The translations under genes were made by a program, and so were the position numbers. From Akkermansiaceae bacterium (GTDB taxonomy: Bacteria > Verrucomicrobiota > Verrucomicrobiia > Verrucomicrobiales > Akkermansiaceae), in the NCBI GenBank assembly GCA_025354565.1, contig JANXMQ010000220.1, forward strand, positions 1 to 64,000: DNA of 64,000 bases, given 5' to 3'. Under the pieces are notes generated by a model, which worked only from the letters and a program-made list of their open reading frames with translations, made no database searches and had not been told where the DNA came from. Each line of letters opens with the position of its first letter. The first letter of the stretch is position 1. Shown here piece after piece: positions 1 to 11,834 of this stretch.

Positions 1-349
1 AGGTTCCAGATGGGTATTGAGGGGAAGTTCTTGTCTCACCCGCCGGGTGAGCGGAAATCACAGCCATGGGAGCATCCATGACTTTGAAATTACGTCACTT
101 GCCGCGTTCTGGCGAGTTTTCCATTTTCCTCTTTAGGATAATTCCTTCGGCTGGGTAAGAGCCGGTCCTCACAAGGTGGAATTTTCAAAGCGATTCCCAT
201 CACGTGAGAGTAATCAGCTAAACTGTTACTGTTTCTGACCCTGTTTCCCCTGTTTCCCCTGTTTCTGTTTAACGTGACCCTGTTTAACGTCGGGGCTGTA
301 GGTGTAATCGTAACGACTGAGCGTGCTGGCGGGATTGCTGGCGCTTTCG
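1..349. other. Gene-free stretch with nested inverted repeats, possible structured RNA
   Basis: No convincing protein gene lies here. On the minus strand it follows ygfA. A perfect 7-bp stem (CTCACCC/GGGTGAG) lies at 35-51 without a T-run. Further in, ATGGGA at 66-71 pairs with TCCCAT at 195-200, CTTTGAAATT at 82-91 pairs with AATTTTCAAAG at 180-190, and CGGCT/AGCCG at 148-164 forms an inner hairpin. Together these could fold into one long rod with a central opening, on either strand. Positions 226-290 are a low-complexity run of CTGTTTCCC-like units. 6S RNA is often linked to ygfA in other bacteria, but I see no sequence that identifies it here. Confidence 0.3.
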
Positions 350-880
350 TCAGTGAATGATCTCATCCATGGCGATGTCATGGGATTCTGGAAAGGTGTT
401 GGGAACGATCTGGCAGGGGAAACAGATGCCGATTTTGAGGGCGTCTGGGCGGGCATTTGCTAGGGTTCGATCGTAGTAGCCCCGGCCCCGGCCAAGACGT
501 CCGCCGTCGTGATCAAAGGCAAGACCGGGGCAGAGGAATGCGTCGATTTCCGGCAGCGGGACGGTGGGTGAGCCGGGGGCGGGTTCGAAGATTTGGAAGG
601 GTCCGGGGATGAGATTTTCCCCCGTGTGGAAGGTGAGGTCGAGGCCGGTGATTTTAGGATAGACCCAGCGCCGATCTGGATGGCGGCGGATCATTTCCGA
701 TAGATCGACCTCGCCGGGGAGTGCTGCATAGACGGCGATGGTGCGGAGGTCGGGATGGGTTTGGAGCCAGGTGTCCATGGCGGCGCAGGCGGCATCCGAG
801 CTGGTGCTTAAAGTGGTCAAGGTCCGGCGCATGGTGGCGCGGAGTTGTGATTTTTCAGGAGTTGGATCGGGAATTGCCAC
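350..880 (-). CDS. ygfA: 5-formyltetrahydrofolate cyclo-ligase
   Basis: This 176-residue protein matches the 5,10-methenyl-THF synthetase family, which uses ATP to convert 5-formyl-THF to 5,10-methenyl-THF in the cytosol. The glycine-rich signature GRLGRGRGYYDR near residues 128-139 is the family's ATP/folate loop. The N-terminal KSQLRATMR helix, the YAALPGEVD stretch and the PGLAFD segment appear in the expected order. Length is slightly short for the family (about 180-200) but nothing appears missing. It is transcribed away from the next gene, whose reading frame begins just beyond its start, so the two probably share a divergent promoter region. Confidence 0.9.
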   Translation of the reverse strand: MAIPDPTPEKSQLRATMRRTLTTLSTSSDAACAAMDTWLQTHPDLRTIAVYAALPGEVDLSEMIRRHPDRRWVYPKITGLDLTFHTGENLIPGPFQIFEPAPGSPTVPLPEIDAFLCPGLAFDHDGGRLGRGRGYYDRTLANARPDALKIGICFPCQIVPNTFPESHDIAMDEIIH

Positions 881-916
881 TTGCCAAGAATCGGACTTCT
901 TCCATCCTTAGCCCCG

Positions 917-1480
917 ATGATGCGTTTTTGGCAAGCCACGGCGGTATTTTTAATGACGGTTTCTCTGCTGCGTGCGGAGGAGGGGGCGAAGTCATTCGCA
1001 TGGAACGCGCCTAAAGTAGCGGTCAGCGTGTTCACCCGGGATCTCGGGATGTTGGATTCCGAGCGTGAGGAATACGCCACGAATCTTGCGACGCTGGCAG
1101 CGAATCGGGTGGTAAGTAGCAAGGCGACAGCATCCGCGCTGGCGGACGCCCGCCGGATTTTGGCGCTGGCGCTCCAGCTTTCCCCGCGCAACAAGCGGGC
1201 TGTGGTGGTGAATTTCCAATTCACGAAGGGCCTGCTGCCCGAGGTCACGGATGGAGCCTACAGCCCACAGGTGTTCGCCCGGCTGATTTTGACTCGGGGG
1301 CAGCTTTTGACGAAACAAGGGGGCGAGGAAAACCAGAAATTGGCCCGTTATTTCATCCAACTCGCCGCCGAGTTGGATCCGAAAAACGATGACGCTGTCT
1401 ATGCCAGCGAGCTTCAACGACTGGATCACGGAGCACTCGACTGGACGCCGATCACGGACCCGGAGGCGAGTAAGCCCTGA
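917..1480 (+). CDS. Secreted protein of unknown function, TPR-like
   Basis: I do not recognise the family. The frame is open from a TTG at 881, but the ATG at 917 is preferred because the product then begins MMRFWQATAVFLMTVSLLRA, a good signal peptide. The mature part is helical, with ALADARRILALALQLSPRNKRA and a later YFIQLAAELDPKNDDAVYA segment, both resembling tetratricopeptide helices. It is therefore probably a small periplasmic scaffold protein. The next gene starts 15 bp after its stop and may be cotranscribed. Confidence 0.6.
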   Translation: MMRFWQATAVFLMTVSLLRAEEGAKSFAWNAPKVAVSVFTRDLGMLDSEREEYATNLATLAANRVVSSKATASALADARRILALALQLSPRNKRAVVVNFQFTKGLLPEVTDGAYSPQVFARLILTRGQLLTKQGGEENQKLARYFIQLAAELDPKNDDAVYASELQRLDHGALDWTPITDPEASKP

Positions 1481-1494
1481 GAGCTTGAAGGGAT

Positions 1495-1965
1495 ATGGCC
1501 GCGGAAATCGAACGTAAATTCCTCGTCGAGGATGATTCATGGATCGACGGTACCGCAGGTGTTAGAATGATTCAAGGTTACCTCTCCCACGACCCGGAGC
1601 GAACGGTAAGGGTACGGCTCGCGGGGGGAAACGCGTGGCTCACAATCAAGGGTCGCAGTGAGGGCATCACGCGGGCGGAGTTTGAATATGCAATTCCACC
1701 GGCGGACGCGCGGGAGATGTTAGAATGGTGCCTGCCCGGGGTGATCTACAAAACACGGCATCGAGTACCCTACGGCGGGCATGTCTGGGAGGTCGATGTT
1801 TTCCATGCTGAAAATGCGGGCTTGGTGGTTGCGGAGGTGGAACTGGAGGACGCTTCGATTTCTCCAGAGCTGCCGCCGTGGGTGGGGGCGGAGGTTTCGG
1901 CGGACCCTCGTTATTTCAACTCATGCCTGGCAATATATCCCTACGCGGAATGGGCGGATGAATAA
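1495..1965 (+). CDS. CYTH domain protein (triphosphate tunnel metalloenzyme)
   Basis: A 156-residue single-domain CYTH protein. The N-terminal EIERKFLV motif is the hallmark of the superfamily, and alternating charged beta strands follow (TVRVRL, WLTIKGR, RAEFEY, YKTRHRV, WEVDVF, VVAEVELE), supplying the acidic and basic residues that line the tunnel. Bacterial single-domain members usually hydrolyse inorganic triphosphate or related triphosphates. Class IV adenylate cyclase is a less likely alternative. The sequence does not decide the substrate. Confidence 0.85.
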   Translation: MAAEIERKFLVEDDSWIDGTAGVRMIQGYLSHDPERTVRVRLAGGNAWLTIKGRSEGITRAEFEYAIPPADAREMLEWCLPGVIYKTRHRVPYGGHVWEVDVFHAENAGLVVAEVELEDASISPELPPWVGAEVSADPRYFNSCLAIYPYAEWADE

Positions 1966-2102
1966 TGGGTAGGCAAGACTCGTGCGATGCTTCTCGCTTT
2001 CATTCCACATTTCCACAACGCCAACTGCGGTTTGATCAATCTTTCTCCAATCTCCCGCTTGCCACCGCCGTGCATCCATTTACCCTTGCTCAAGAATCTC
2101 AC

Positions 2103-2984
2103 ATGAAAATCTGGCTCGACGGTAAATTGGTGGACGAATCTGAGGCAAAGGTATCGGTCTTTGACCATGGCTTGCTCTACGGGGACGGGGTGTTTGAAGG
2201 CATTCGTTTTTACAACGGACGCATTTTCCGCTTGGAGGAACATATTCGGCGGCTGTTCGATTCCGCCAAAGCAATCCTGTTAAATCTGCCATGGACGCAG
2301 GCGGAAGTTTGCAAGTTCACCTGTGAAACGGTCGCGGCAAACGGTCTGACCGACGGCTACATTCGTCTGGTCATCACCCGTGGCGCGGGGGAACTCGGGC
2401 TGAACCCCTACCTCTGCCCGAAGCCGTCGATGTTCATCATCGCCTCGACGATCAAGCTCTATCCCGACGAGACCTATCAGAACGGCCTCGCAATCATCAC
2501 CTGCGCGACTCGCCGCCCGGCCCCCGGCGCGCTGATGCCGCAAGTGAAGTCGCTCAACTACCTGAACAACATCATGGCCAAGGTTGAGGCGATCCAAGCA
2601 AACGCGCTGGAAGCCGTGATGCTCAACGAGCAGGGCTACGTCGCGGAGTGTACGGGCGACAATTTGTTTCTCCTGAAAAATGGCACACTGCTCACGCCCT
2701 TCATCAGCGATGGCGCACTTGATGGCATCACTCGCGCGGTCATCCTCGAAATCGCGGAAAATCTCGGCGTGCCATTCAAGGAGTGCTCGTTGACACGGTA
2801 TGATATATTCACGTCGGACGAGTGTTTCCTCACCGGCACTGCGGCTGAGGTGATTCCCGTTGTCGCGCTTGACCGGCGCGTGATCGGCACCGGCAAGCCC
2901 GGTCCATTCACCGCCCGATTCCTCGAAGCATTCCACCAACTTACCATGAGCACTGGCACTCCCTTTGCTTTGGCAAGTGAATGA
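2103..2984 (+). CDS. ilvE: Branched-chain amino acid aminotransferase (class IV PLP)
   Basis: The product transfers amino groups between glutamate and branched-chain 2-oxo acids in the last step of Leu/Ile/Val synthesis. The frame is open from 1965, but the ATG at 2103 gives the standard fold-type IV start MKIWLDGKLVDESEAKVSVF and a normal length of 293 residues. Visible signatures are HGLLYGDGVFEGIRFYNGR near the N terminus, VKSLNYLNN containing the PLP lysine, EAVMLNEQGYVAECTGDNLF, and a C-terminal TGTAAEVIPV. leuC/leuD lie elsewhere in the window, so the pathway is scattered. D-amino acid aminotransferase is the main alternative, but the motif set fits IlvE better. Confidence 0.9.
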   Translation: MKIWLDGKLVDESEAKVSVFDHGLLYGDGVFEGIRFYNGRIFRLEEHIRRLFDSAKAILLNLPWTQAEVCKFTCETVAANGLTDGYIRLVITRGAGELGLNPYLCPKPSMFIIASTIKLYPDETYQNGLAIITCATRRPAPGALMPQVKSLNYLNNIMAKVEAIQANALEAVMLNEQGYVAECTGDNLFLLKNGTLLTPFISDGALDGITRAVILEIAENLGVPFKECSLTRYDIFTSDECFLTGTAAEVIPVVALDRRVIGTGKPGPFTARFLEAFHQLTMSTGTPFALASE

Positions 2985-2993
2985 GCCACGACC

Positions 2994-3503
2994 ATGAAAT
3001 GTGATTTCTGCGAGAAAAAAGCCACCGTTTTCCTGACCCAGCTCGTCGAGGGTCAGATGAAAAAGGTGTGCCTTTGCGACCCATGTGCGAAGGAGCGCGG
3101 AGTCACCGACCCCACGGGTTTCTCGCTGGCGGATCTCTTGTTAGGTGGGCTGCCCGGCGGTCCCGGAACGGTCACGGCCAACGCCTCGCCGGTCGCGGCA
3201 GGCAATGGTCGAAAATGCGCGACCTGTGGCTTTACGCTCGATGACCTGCGTCGTGTCCGCCGCTTCGGGTGCAGCGATTGTTATGCGACCTTCAGCGAGG
3301 AAGTCGGCCAGATGGTGCGCGGGATGCACAAGGGGACCTCGCATATCGGTAAAGTGCCGGAAGGCCTGATGGCACTCCAATTCCGCCACCAGCGCATCGA
3401 GGAACTTCGTTCGCGGCTCGATCAGGCGATCGCCTCAGAGAGCTACGAGGAAGCGGCCGGTATCCGTGATGAAATCCGCCACCTCGATGAAGTGAAACAT
3501 TGA
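2994..3503 (+). CDS. mcsA: McsA, zinc-finger activator of protein arginine kinase
   Basis: A 169-residue protein with two zinc-binding modules: CDFC...CLCDPC at the N terminus and CATC...CSDC around residues 77-100. A C-terminal UVR motif (LRSRLDQAIASESYEEAAGIRDEI) binds ClpC-type partners. In Bacillus, McsA activates McsB and takes part in metal and heat stress responses. All four CxxC pairs appear intact, which suggests an active adaptor. The next gene, mcsB, starts 28 bp downstream, and clpC follows it directly. Confidence 0.9.
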   Translation: MKCDFCEKKATVFLTQLVEGQMKKVCLCDPCAKERGVTDPTGFSLADLLLGGLPGGPGTVTANASPVAAGNGRKCATCGFTLDDLRRVRRFGCSDCYATFSEEVGQMVRGMHKGTSHIGKVPEGLMALQFRHQRIEELRSRLDQAIASESYEEAAGIRDEIRHLDEVKH

Positions 3504-3531
3504 AAATTTCCTCACCTAACAGTCCACCATC

Positions 3532-4659
3532 ATGATGCGCTTCTCCACCCTCATCAAGCACCCCGCCGATTGGATGACCGGCGGGCAAGGGGAGCATGGT
3601 GCCGTGCTCACCTCGCGCATCCGCCTTGCCCGGAATCTGAGCCGCCAACCATTTCCCGGCTGGGCCAAGCGTGACCAACGGGCTGCCGCCCTCGATCTGC
3701 TGCGGCCCGCGGTGGAATCCCTGCCCGCGATGAAAGGCGCGTTCTCCCATGAACTCGGCGATCTAACATCGGTGCAGAAACAAGTCCTCGTCGAGCGCCA
3801 CTTGATTTCGCGCGAGCACGCCGCCCGAGGTGATGGGTCGGCAGCCGTCATCGAGCGCCGCCAGACCTTCAGCCTGATGCTCAATGAGGAGGATCATTTG
3901 CGGATGCAGGCCATTCGTCCGGGACTCCAGCTAACAGCGGCTTTCAACGCCTTGGCCGAGCTGGACACGGAATTGGAAAGCTCGCTGGAATTCGCCTTCG
4001 ATCCCAAGCTCGGTTATCTCACCACCTGTCCGACCAATCTCGGCACCGGCCTGCGTGCCTCCGCCATGCTGCACCTGCCCGGCCTCGTCCTCAGCGACCA
4101 GATCGGCCAAGTCCTTCAAGCGGTCAACAAGATCGGTCTGGCCGTCCGCGGCCTCTACGGTGAAGGCACCGAGTCACTCGGAAATCTCTATCAAATTTCC
4201 AACCAGTCCACCCTCGGTGAGAGTGAGGAAACGATCATCCGTCGCCTGGAGCGGGTGATTTCCCAGGTTTCCAGTCACGAGCAGAACGCCCGCGAGAAGC
4301 TGCTGGAGGACGATCCGGAAATGGTTTCCGACAAAATCGGTCGCGCTTACGGGGTGTTGCGGCACGCCCACATCATCGACTCCAAGGAGGCGCTCAACCA
4401 CCTCTCGCTGCTGCGCCTCGGTGGCATGCTCGGTTTTTTTCCACCGGAAACCGTGATGGCGTGCGACACGCTGCTGATGGATATCCAGCCCGCCCACCTC
4501 CAGCTTCACTCCGGGCGTAAACTTTCACCCGAAGAACGCGATGCAATTCGTGCGGAAATCGTGCGCTCCCGTTTGCATTCTCTCGAATCCCCTGATAACC
4601 GTATCTCATCGAACGACGGAAAGACTTTTTCCGACCCCATCAACCCAGGCGACCCATGA
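3532..4659 (+). CDS. mcsB: McsB, protein arginine kinase
   Basis: This member of the ATP:guanido phosphotransferase family phosphorylates arginines on proteins and so marks them for ClpCP. Recognisable elements are LTSRIRLARNLSRQPFP near residue 26, the NEEDHLRMQ segment, TTCPTNLGTGLRASAMLHLP with the active-site cysteine region, and the C-terminal LNHLSLLRLGGMLGFF that matches the phosphoarginine-binding RLG region. Length (375) is slightly above that of the Bacillus enzyme. Its stop overlaps the start of clpC in ATGA, implying translational coupling. No ctsR repressor gene is adjacent, unlike the Firmicutes operon. Confidence 0.92.
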   Translation: MMRFSTLIKHPADWMTGGQGEHGAVLTSRIRLARNLSRQPFPGWAKRDQRAAALDLLRPAVESLPAMKGAFSHELGDLTSVQKQVLVERHLISREHAARGDGSAAVIERRQTFSLMLNEEDHLRMQAIRPGLQLTAAFNALAELDTELESSLEFAFDPKLGYLTTCPTNLGTGLRASAMLHLPGLVLSDQIGQVLQAVNKIGLAVRGLYGEGTESLGNLYQISNQSTLGESEETIIRRLERVISQVSSHEQNAREKLLEDDPEMVSDKIGRAYGVLRHAHIIDSKEALNHLSLLRLGGMLGFFPPETVMACDTLLMDIQPAHLQLHSGRKLSPEERDAIRAEIVRSRLHSLESPDNRISSNDGKTFSDPINPGDP

Positions 4660-7199
4660 ACAACTTCACTCCACGAGCCCAACAAGTCCTCGCTCTCGCC
4701 CGTAAAGAAGCGGACCGTTTCAACCATTCCTACGTCGGCACTGAGCACTTGCTCCTCGGCCTGATCAAGCTCGGTCAAGGCGTGGCCGTGAACGTGCTCG
4801 AACGCATGGGCCTTGAGTTGGAAGCCGTCCGCATGGAGGTGGAAAAGGAAGTTGGTTCCAGCCCACCCCAGAAGTCAGCGGGAAATATCCCTTACACTCC
4901 GCGGGTGAAAAAGGTGCTCGCCCTCGCCAACAAGGAAGCCAAGGCACTCAACCATTCCTACGTCGGCACCGAACACCTTCTCCTCGGCCTGCTCCGTGAA
5001 GGCGAAGGCGTCGCCGCCCGCGTGCTCAAGCGCCTCGACGTGGACATCCAACGCACTCGCAATGAGATCCTCGCGGAAATCGACCCGAATTTTTCCCCGG
5101 ACGATCAGGACGATGACGACGACGATGAGGCCGATGACAGCGACGGACCCTTCGAGGACGAAAGCCCACCCCAAGCCCCGGCGGCGGATAGCGACGCGAA
5201 ATCGAAAACCCCGGCCCTGAAAGCCTTCGGTCGCGATCTTACGAAAGTCGCCCGCGAGGGTGGCCTTGATCCGGTGATCGGTCGCGAGAGCGAGATTGAG
5301 CGGGTCATTCAAATCCTCTGCCGCCGGACGAAAAACAACCCGGTCCTCATCGGCGAGGCGGGCGTCGGCAAGACGGCCATCGTCGAAGGCCTTGCTCAGG
5401 AAATCGCCACCGGGAACGTGCCCGAAATTCTTCGCGACAAGAAGGTCATCACCCTCGACCTCGCCCTGATGGTCGCCGGCACGAAATACCGTGGCCAATT
5501 CGAAGAACGCATCAAGGCGGTCATGGACGAGATTCGCAAGGTGAAGAACGTCATCCTTTTCATCGACGAGCTACACACCATCGTCGGTGCCGGTTCCGCC
5601 GAGGGGGCGATGGATGCCTCTAACATTATCAAGCCCGCCCTCAGTCGCGCTGAGTTGCAATGCGTCGGTGCCACCACGCTCAACGAGTATCGCAAATACA
5701 TCGAGAAGGACTCCGCGCTGGAACGTCGTTTCCAACAGGTTAAAGTCGAGGAGCCGTCCGTCGATGACGCGATCAAGATCCTCGAAGGACTTCAGGAGAA
5801 ATACGAAACCCACCACAAGGCGAAGTACACTCCGGAGGCCATCGCTGCATCGGTGAAACTAACATCGCGCTACCTAACCGCCCGCTTCCTGCCGGATAAG
5901 GCCATCGATGTGCTCGACGAGGCTGGCTCCCGCGCCCGCATCGGCACGATGACCCGCCCGCCCTCAATCAAACAGTTAGAGGCCGGCATCGTGCAGATCA
6001 ACCGCGACAAGGTGGCTGCCATTGCCGAGCAGAATTTCGAAAAAGCCGCCTCGCTCCGAGACGATGAAAAACACGCGAAGAAGGCTCTGGAGGAGACACT
6101 GAAAAACTGGCGCGCCTCGTCCGAGGAGACCATCGTCACCGTCACCGACGACGACATCATGGCCGTGGTTTCCAAATGGACCGGCGTGCCACTCCGCCGC
6201 ATGGAGGAAAAGGAAACGGAGAAATTGCTTAAAATGGAGGATGAGCTGAAAGGCCGCGTCATCGGCCAGAACGAGGCCGTGACCGCCATTTCCAAAGCCC
6301 TCCGCCGTTCCCGTGCCGACCTCAAGGACCCACGCCGCCCGATCGGCTCCTTCCTGTTCCTCGGCCCGACCGGTGTTGGCAAAACCTATCTCGCTCGCAA
6401 CCTAGCAGAGTTCATGTTTGGCGACGCCGACGCGCTGATCCAGATCGACATGTCCGAGTACATGGAGAAATTCACCGCCAGCCGCCTGATCGGCTCGCCT
6501 CCGGGCTATGTCGGCTACGAGGAAGGTGGTCAGCTTTCCGAAGCCGTTAGACGCCGACCTTACTCGGTCGTGCTGTTTGACGAAATCGAAAAAGCCCACC
6601 CGGACGTGATGAACCTCCTCCTGCAAATTCTTGAGGAAGGTACCATCACCGATTCGTTAGGCCGCAAGATCGACTTCCGGAACACGATCATCATCATGAC
6701 TTCTAACGTCGGTGCCTCCAGTATCAAGCGCCAGACCACGCTGGGTTTCGGCGCGATGGCCGCAGACGATGCGGACCACGAGGGCATGAAAGCGAAGATT
6801 CTGGAGGAGTCGAAACACTACTTCAAACCGGAGTTCCTCAACCGCCTCGACGGCCTCATCGTTTTCCACATGCTGGAAAAAGTGGATCTCAACCAGATCG
6901 TCGATCTCGAAGTCAGCAAGCTCGTCAAGCGGCTCAAGGACAAGGACATCGTGCTTACCCTCACCGCCGAGGCCCGCGATTTGCTGGCGACCAAGGGCTT
7001 CGATCCCGCTTACGGCGCAAGGCCGATGCGCCGGGCCGTCGAGCGTTTCCTCGAAGACCCGCTCGCCGAGTCGCTACTGCGTGGCGACGTGAAACCGGGC
7101 GACTTCGTGAACGTCGTGAAAAAAGCCGAGGCCGAGGAACTCGATTTCGTCGCCACCCGTCCTGAGCCCGAGCAAGAAACCAGCGAAGCCAGCGTCTGA
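4656..7199 (+). CDS. clpC: ClpC, AAA+ unfoldase of the Clp protease
   Basis: An 847-residue Hsp100 protein that unfolds substrates for ClpP. It contains two N-terminal Clp repeats ([16 protein letters not shown] and [16 protein letters not shown]), a strongly acidic linker around residues 148-165, a first AAA module with Walker A GEAGVGKT near residue 233, a UVR-like [14 protein letters not shown] middle region that marks it as ClpC rather than ClpA/B, and a second AAA module with GPTGVGKT near 569. The start overlaps the mcsB stop. The acidic linker after the N domain is longer than I expect from Bacillus ClpC. clpP is not in the window. Confidence 0.95.
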   Translation: MNNFTPRAQQVLALARKEADRFNHSYVGTEHLLLGLIKLGQGVAVNVLERMGLELEAVRMEVEKEVGSSPPQKSAGNIPYTPRVKKVLALANKEAKALNHSYVGTEHLLLGLLREGEGVAARVLKRLDVDIQRTRNEILAEIDPNFSPDDQDDDDDDEADDSDGPFEDESPPQAPAADSDAKSKTPALKAFGRDLTKVAREGGLDPVIGRESEIERVIQILCRRTKNNPVLIGEAGVGKTAIVEGLAQEIATGNVPEILRDKKVITLDLALMVAGTKYRGQFEERIKAVMDEIRKVKNVILFIDELHTIVGAGSAEGAMDASNIIKPALSRAELQCVGATTLNEYRKYIEKDSALERRFQQVKVEEPSVDDAIKILEGLQEKYETHHKAKYTPEAIAASVKLTSRYLTARFLPDKAIDVLDEAGSRARIGTMTRPPSIKQLEAGIVQINRDKVAAIAEQNFEKAASLRDDEKHAKKALEETLKNWRASSEETIVTVTDDDIMAVVSKWTGVPLRRMEEKETEKLLKMEDELKGRVIGQNEAVTAISKALRRSRADLKDPRRPIGSFLFLGPTGVGKTYLARNLAEFMFGDADALIQIDMSEYMEKFTASRLIGSPPGYVGYEEGGQLSEAVRRRPYSVVLFDEIEKAHPDVMNLLLQILEEGTITDSLGRKIDFRNTIIIMTSNVGASSIKRQTTLGFGAMAADDADHEGMKAKILEESKHYFKPEFLNRLDGLIVFHMLEKVDLNQIVDLEVSKLVKRLKDKDIVLTLTAEARDLLATKGFDPAYGARPMRRAVERFLEDPLAESLLRGDVKPGDFVNVVKKAEAEELDFVATRPEPEQETSEASV

Positions 7200-7313
7200 A
7201 AATGCAGTCGTGGACTTCAGTCCGCTCTTCATTCAGTCCGGCCCTCTTGGTTCAAATTCCGCAACGCCATAGCCACAGGATTTCCACTCAAGGAGGAGTG
7301 AGGTGAATGGGAT

Positions 7314-9578
<2,265 letters not shown>

Positions 9579-9644
9579 TCAAAAGCAATTGCTCCGCCAA
9601 AATATTCATGATATTTCCCGCTGGATCAACGGTTCGCAGATGAC

Positions 9645-9660
9645 TGTGAATAACTTGGGA
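9645..9660 (+). repeat. 16-bp direct repeat, copy 1 (DnaA-box-like)
   Basis: The sequence TGTGAATAACTTGGGA is identical to the copy at 9965-9980. The flank is loosely repeated too: GTTCGCAGA just upstream here and GTTTGCAGA upstream of copy 2. The first nine bases differ from the reverse-complement DnaA box TGTGGATAA at one position. Confidence 0.7.
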
Positions 9661-9964
9661 AAACAGCGCCACCTTGTTTATTTAAGCGACGTTATGTGAC
9701 GAAGCCGTGCTGGGCAGTCAGAATTTGGCGGCAAGCCGAATCGCACATGCCAATTATGGTGCAGTTTCTGATCGCCGTGGATTTTAATTCGAAATTGTAT
9801 GCTTGATAATTGAATATAAGTGACTTAAAAGGTTGTGAAGAAGTTATTCGCACTTGCTAGCACGATATTCACACGTGATTCCGGTGGGTGATCTACCCTC
9901 TTCTTGGCGGGCGGCTTGAAATTTAAACCTAACGAATGTGACGGCAGCAGTTTGCAGACTTCAA

Positions 9965-9980
9965 TGTGAATAACTTGGGA
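9965..9980 (+). repeat. 16-bp direct repeat, copy 2 (DnaA-box-like)
   Basis: Exact match to 9645-9660, start to start 320 bp away. It lies about 250 bp upstream of the gene at 10228. Confidence 0.7.
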
Positions 9981-10227
9981 GAATCTCCATTTTCACCATT
10001 CCAAATCCTTATGAAATCAACGAAATGGCAGCCTGGAAGTTCGCTCAAACGATTGCTTCGGACGACTCGTCGCGGGACTGCGGGGATCGGCAGCCGTAAC
10101 GGGCCGGGAAATCTCTTGCCGCTGTTGGATGCTTTACTCTTTACGCCAGCCTGCGATCTCTTCAGACAAGTGGCCCGCCGCATGAAAATCATGAGGCACT
10201 TTTTCGAACTCATCCCAACTATCCATC

Positions 10228-10659
10228 ATGGACATCCAAATCGCCACGCTTTGTGACTTCGCAGCCGACTACAATGGCAAGCTCGTCATTTCTGGAACCT
10301 TCGACACCCTTGCGGCCCGCGCCGTGCCAGTGGTGCATCCGTCCTGCGCCCTCGCCATGCGCTTCTGCTTCACGCCGGAAGATGCCGGACGCCACAAGCT
10401 CTCCATCAACATCATCAACGAGGACGGCGAGTCGCTCGATCCTAACAACATGCCGATCGAGCCCGAATTCGAAGTTCAGCTTCCGAAAAACGTGCCGTTC
10501 CTCACCCGCAACATCGTGATGAATCTCCAGGGTCTCCGTTTCGAGCAAGCCGGTATTTACTCCATCGACATCGGCTGCGACGGCGAAATCCTCGTTCGCC
10601 TGCCGCTCCGCATTGTGATGGTCACTCAAGGCACGAACGGCGAAACTCAGATGGCGTAA
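10228..10659 (+). CDS. Conserved small protein, possibly DUF6941
   Basis: The 143-residue product begins MDIQIATLCDFAADYNGKLVI and continues SGTFDTLAARAVPVVHPSCA. This LCDxA...GKL.I.GTFD opening with a later INEDG segment resembles a conserved bacterial family of beta-sandwich proteins that I recall as DUF6941, but I am not certain of the number. There is no signal peptide and no obvious catalytic motif, so a cytosolic beta-rich protein is likely. The function is unknown. It stands alone between the long intergenic region and an SDR gene on the same strand. Confidence 0.75.
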   Translation: MDIQIATLCDFAADYNGKLVISGTFDTLAARAVPVVHPSCALAMRFCFTPEDAGRHKLSINIINEDGESLDPNNMPIEPEFEVQLPKNVPFLTRNIVMNLQGLRFEQAGIYSIDIGCDGEILVRLPLRIVMVTQGTNGETQMA

Positions 10660-10686
10660 GCGCTTGGCATGGTGTATGACAGCGTC

Positions 10687-11493
10687 ATGCCAGACACATC
10701 ATCATTTTCCTGTGCCCTCGTCACCGGTGCTTCATCCGGCCTTGGCGAGGAGTTCTCACTTCAAATCGCGCCACGGGTCGGCAAGCTCGTGCTTGTGGCG
10801 CGGCGCGAATCCCGGTTGCTTCTGTTAGCCGACCGGATTCGTGGCAGCTACCCGCATGTCGCCGTCGCGGTGTTTGCCGTGGATTTGAATTCGCCAACGG
10901 AACGCGATCAACTGGCGAAAACTCTGACTGCCAGAGGCTTTTTGCCGGATTTGTTAGTCAACAACGCCGGCCTTGGCGACTACGGAGAATTCGCCTCTGC
11001 GGATTGGGAAAAACTCCAGTCAATGCTGCATGTGAATATCGAGGCGTTAACGCATCTCAGTCATTTGTTAGTTCCGGGAATGATTCGCCGTGGTGGTGGG
11101 GCGATTATCAATGTGAGTTCACTGGCGAGCATACTGCCGATCCCGGATTTCGCGGTGTATGCGGCGACCAAGGCTTATGTGAGCAGCTTTTCCGAAGCGC
11201 TGCGAATCGAGTTGCGCGAGCATCATATTCCGGTTCTCGCCGTTTGTCCCGGTCCGGTTAGAACGGAGTTTGGCAAGGTTTCGCAGCGTTCTGCGGATTC
11301 TCCGGGGATGCCAGCGAAGAAGTCGTTCTACGTGCCGAAGGAGCAAGTCGTCGCCGAGTCTCTAGCAGCCTTGGACCGGAATGCGGCGCGCGTTTATCCG
11401 GGGCTGAAAACAGCGGCGGCGGCGCTGGTAATCTCCGCCTTGCCGTTGTTCGTGCTGCGTTACGTGATGAGCTTCCGACCGCGGCGATCTTGA
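10687..11493 (+). CDS. Short-chain dehydrogenase/reductase
   Basis: A classical SDR with the NAD(P)-binding motif VTGASSGLGEEF near the N terminus, NNAGLGDYGEF in the middle, the catalytic serine in VSSLASILPIP, and YAATKAYVSSFSEALRIEL giving the YxxxK pair. An arginine cluster after the first strand (VARRESR) favours NADPH. The C terminus carries a hydrophobic AALVISALPLFVLRYVM segment that may anchor it to the membrane. The frame is open from 10669. I chose the ATG at 10687 because it places the Rossmann motif at the usual distance. The substrate cannot be told. Confidence 0.88.
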   Translation: MPDTSSFSCALVTGASSGLGEEFSLQIAPRVGKLVLVARRESRLLLLADRIRGSYPHVAVAVFAVDLNSPTERDQLAKTLTARGFLPDLLVNNAGLGDYGEFASADWEKLQSMLHVNIEALTHLSHLLVPGMIRRGGGAIINVSSLASILPIPDFAVYAATKAYVSSFSEALRIELREHHIPVLAVCPGPVRTEFGKVSQRSADSPGMPAKKSFYVPKEQVVAESLAALDRNAARVYPGLKTAAAALVISALPLFVLRYVMSFRPRRS

Positions 11494-11594
11494 GGGGTTC
11501 TGTCTCCACCGCCTCACCGACTCTGTAAGAACTATTTTGAAATGCTACTCAGAGGCTGTCGCCTTGGAGACATCATTTTCGATAGGGTCGCGCG

Positions 11595-11834
11595 GTGAAG
11601 ATGCTTAATTTGAGGGACGTTCTTTCCGGCAACATCAAGGCTTTCCGTGGGAAAGAAGGCTTATCGCAAGAGGAATTCGCAGCCCGATGCGGGCTTCATC
11701 GCATCTACATCGGTTCGGTGGAGCGACAGGAGCGCAATGTGACACTTGAGACATTGCAGCAACTCTCGACCGCGATGGAAATGTCTGCCGCTGAATTGCT
11801 GACGCCCCGGAGTACGAAAGGCCCTATTTCGTGA
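11595..11834 (+). CDS. XRE-type regulator, probable restriction-modification controller protein
   Basis: A 79-residue helix-turn-helix protein: NIKAFRGKEGLSQEEFAARC, then GLHRIYIGSVERQERNVTLE, which is the recognition helix and following turn typical of C proteins and other XRE regulators. The start is GTG at 11595, with ATG at 11601 as an alternative. Its stop overlaps the GTG start of the putative restriction endonuclease (GTGA at 11831-11834), so the two are translationally coupled, as in C-R operons that delay nuclease expression. I saw no clear C-box palindrome upstream. Confidence 0.85.
   Translation: MKMLNLRDVLSGNIKAFRGKEGLSQEEFAARCGLHRIYIGSVERQERNVTLETLQQLSTAMEMSAAELLTPRSTKGPIS

Noticed and set aside
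7241-7280. GGTTCAAATTCC resembling a tRNA T-arm
   Set aside because: No matching acceptor, D or anticodon stems around it; no tRNA, rRNA or tmRNA was found in the window.
9966-10256. 96-aa plus-strand frame beginning in the second 16-bp repeat
   Set aside because: Overlaps the start of the well-supported gene at 10228 and has no recognisable domain.
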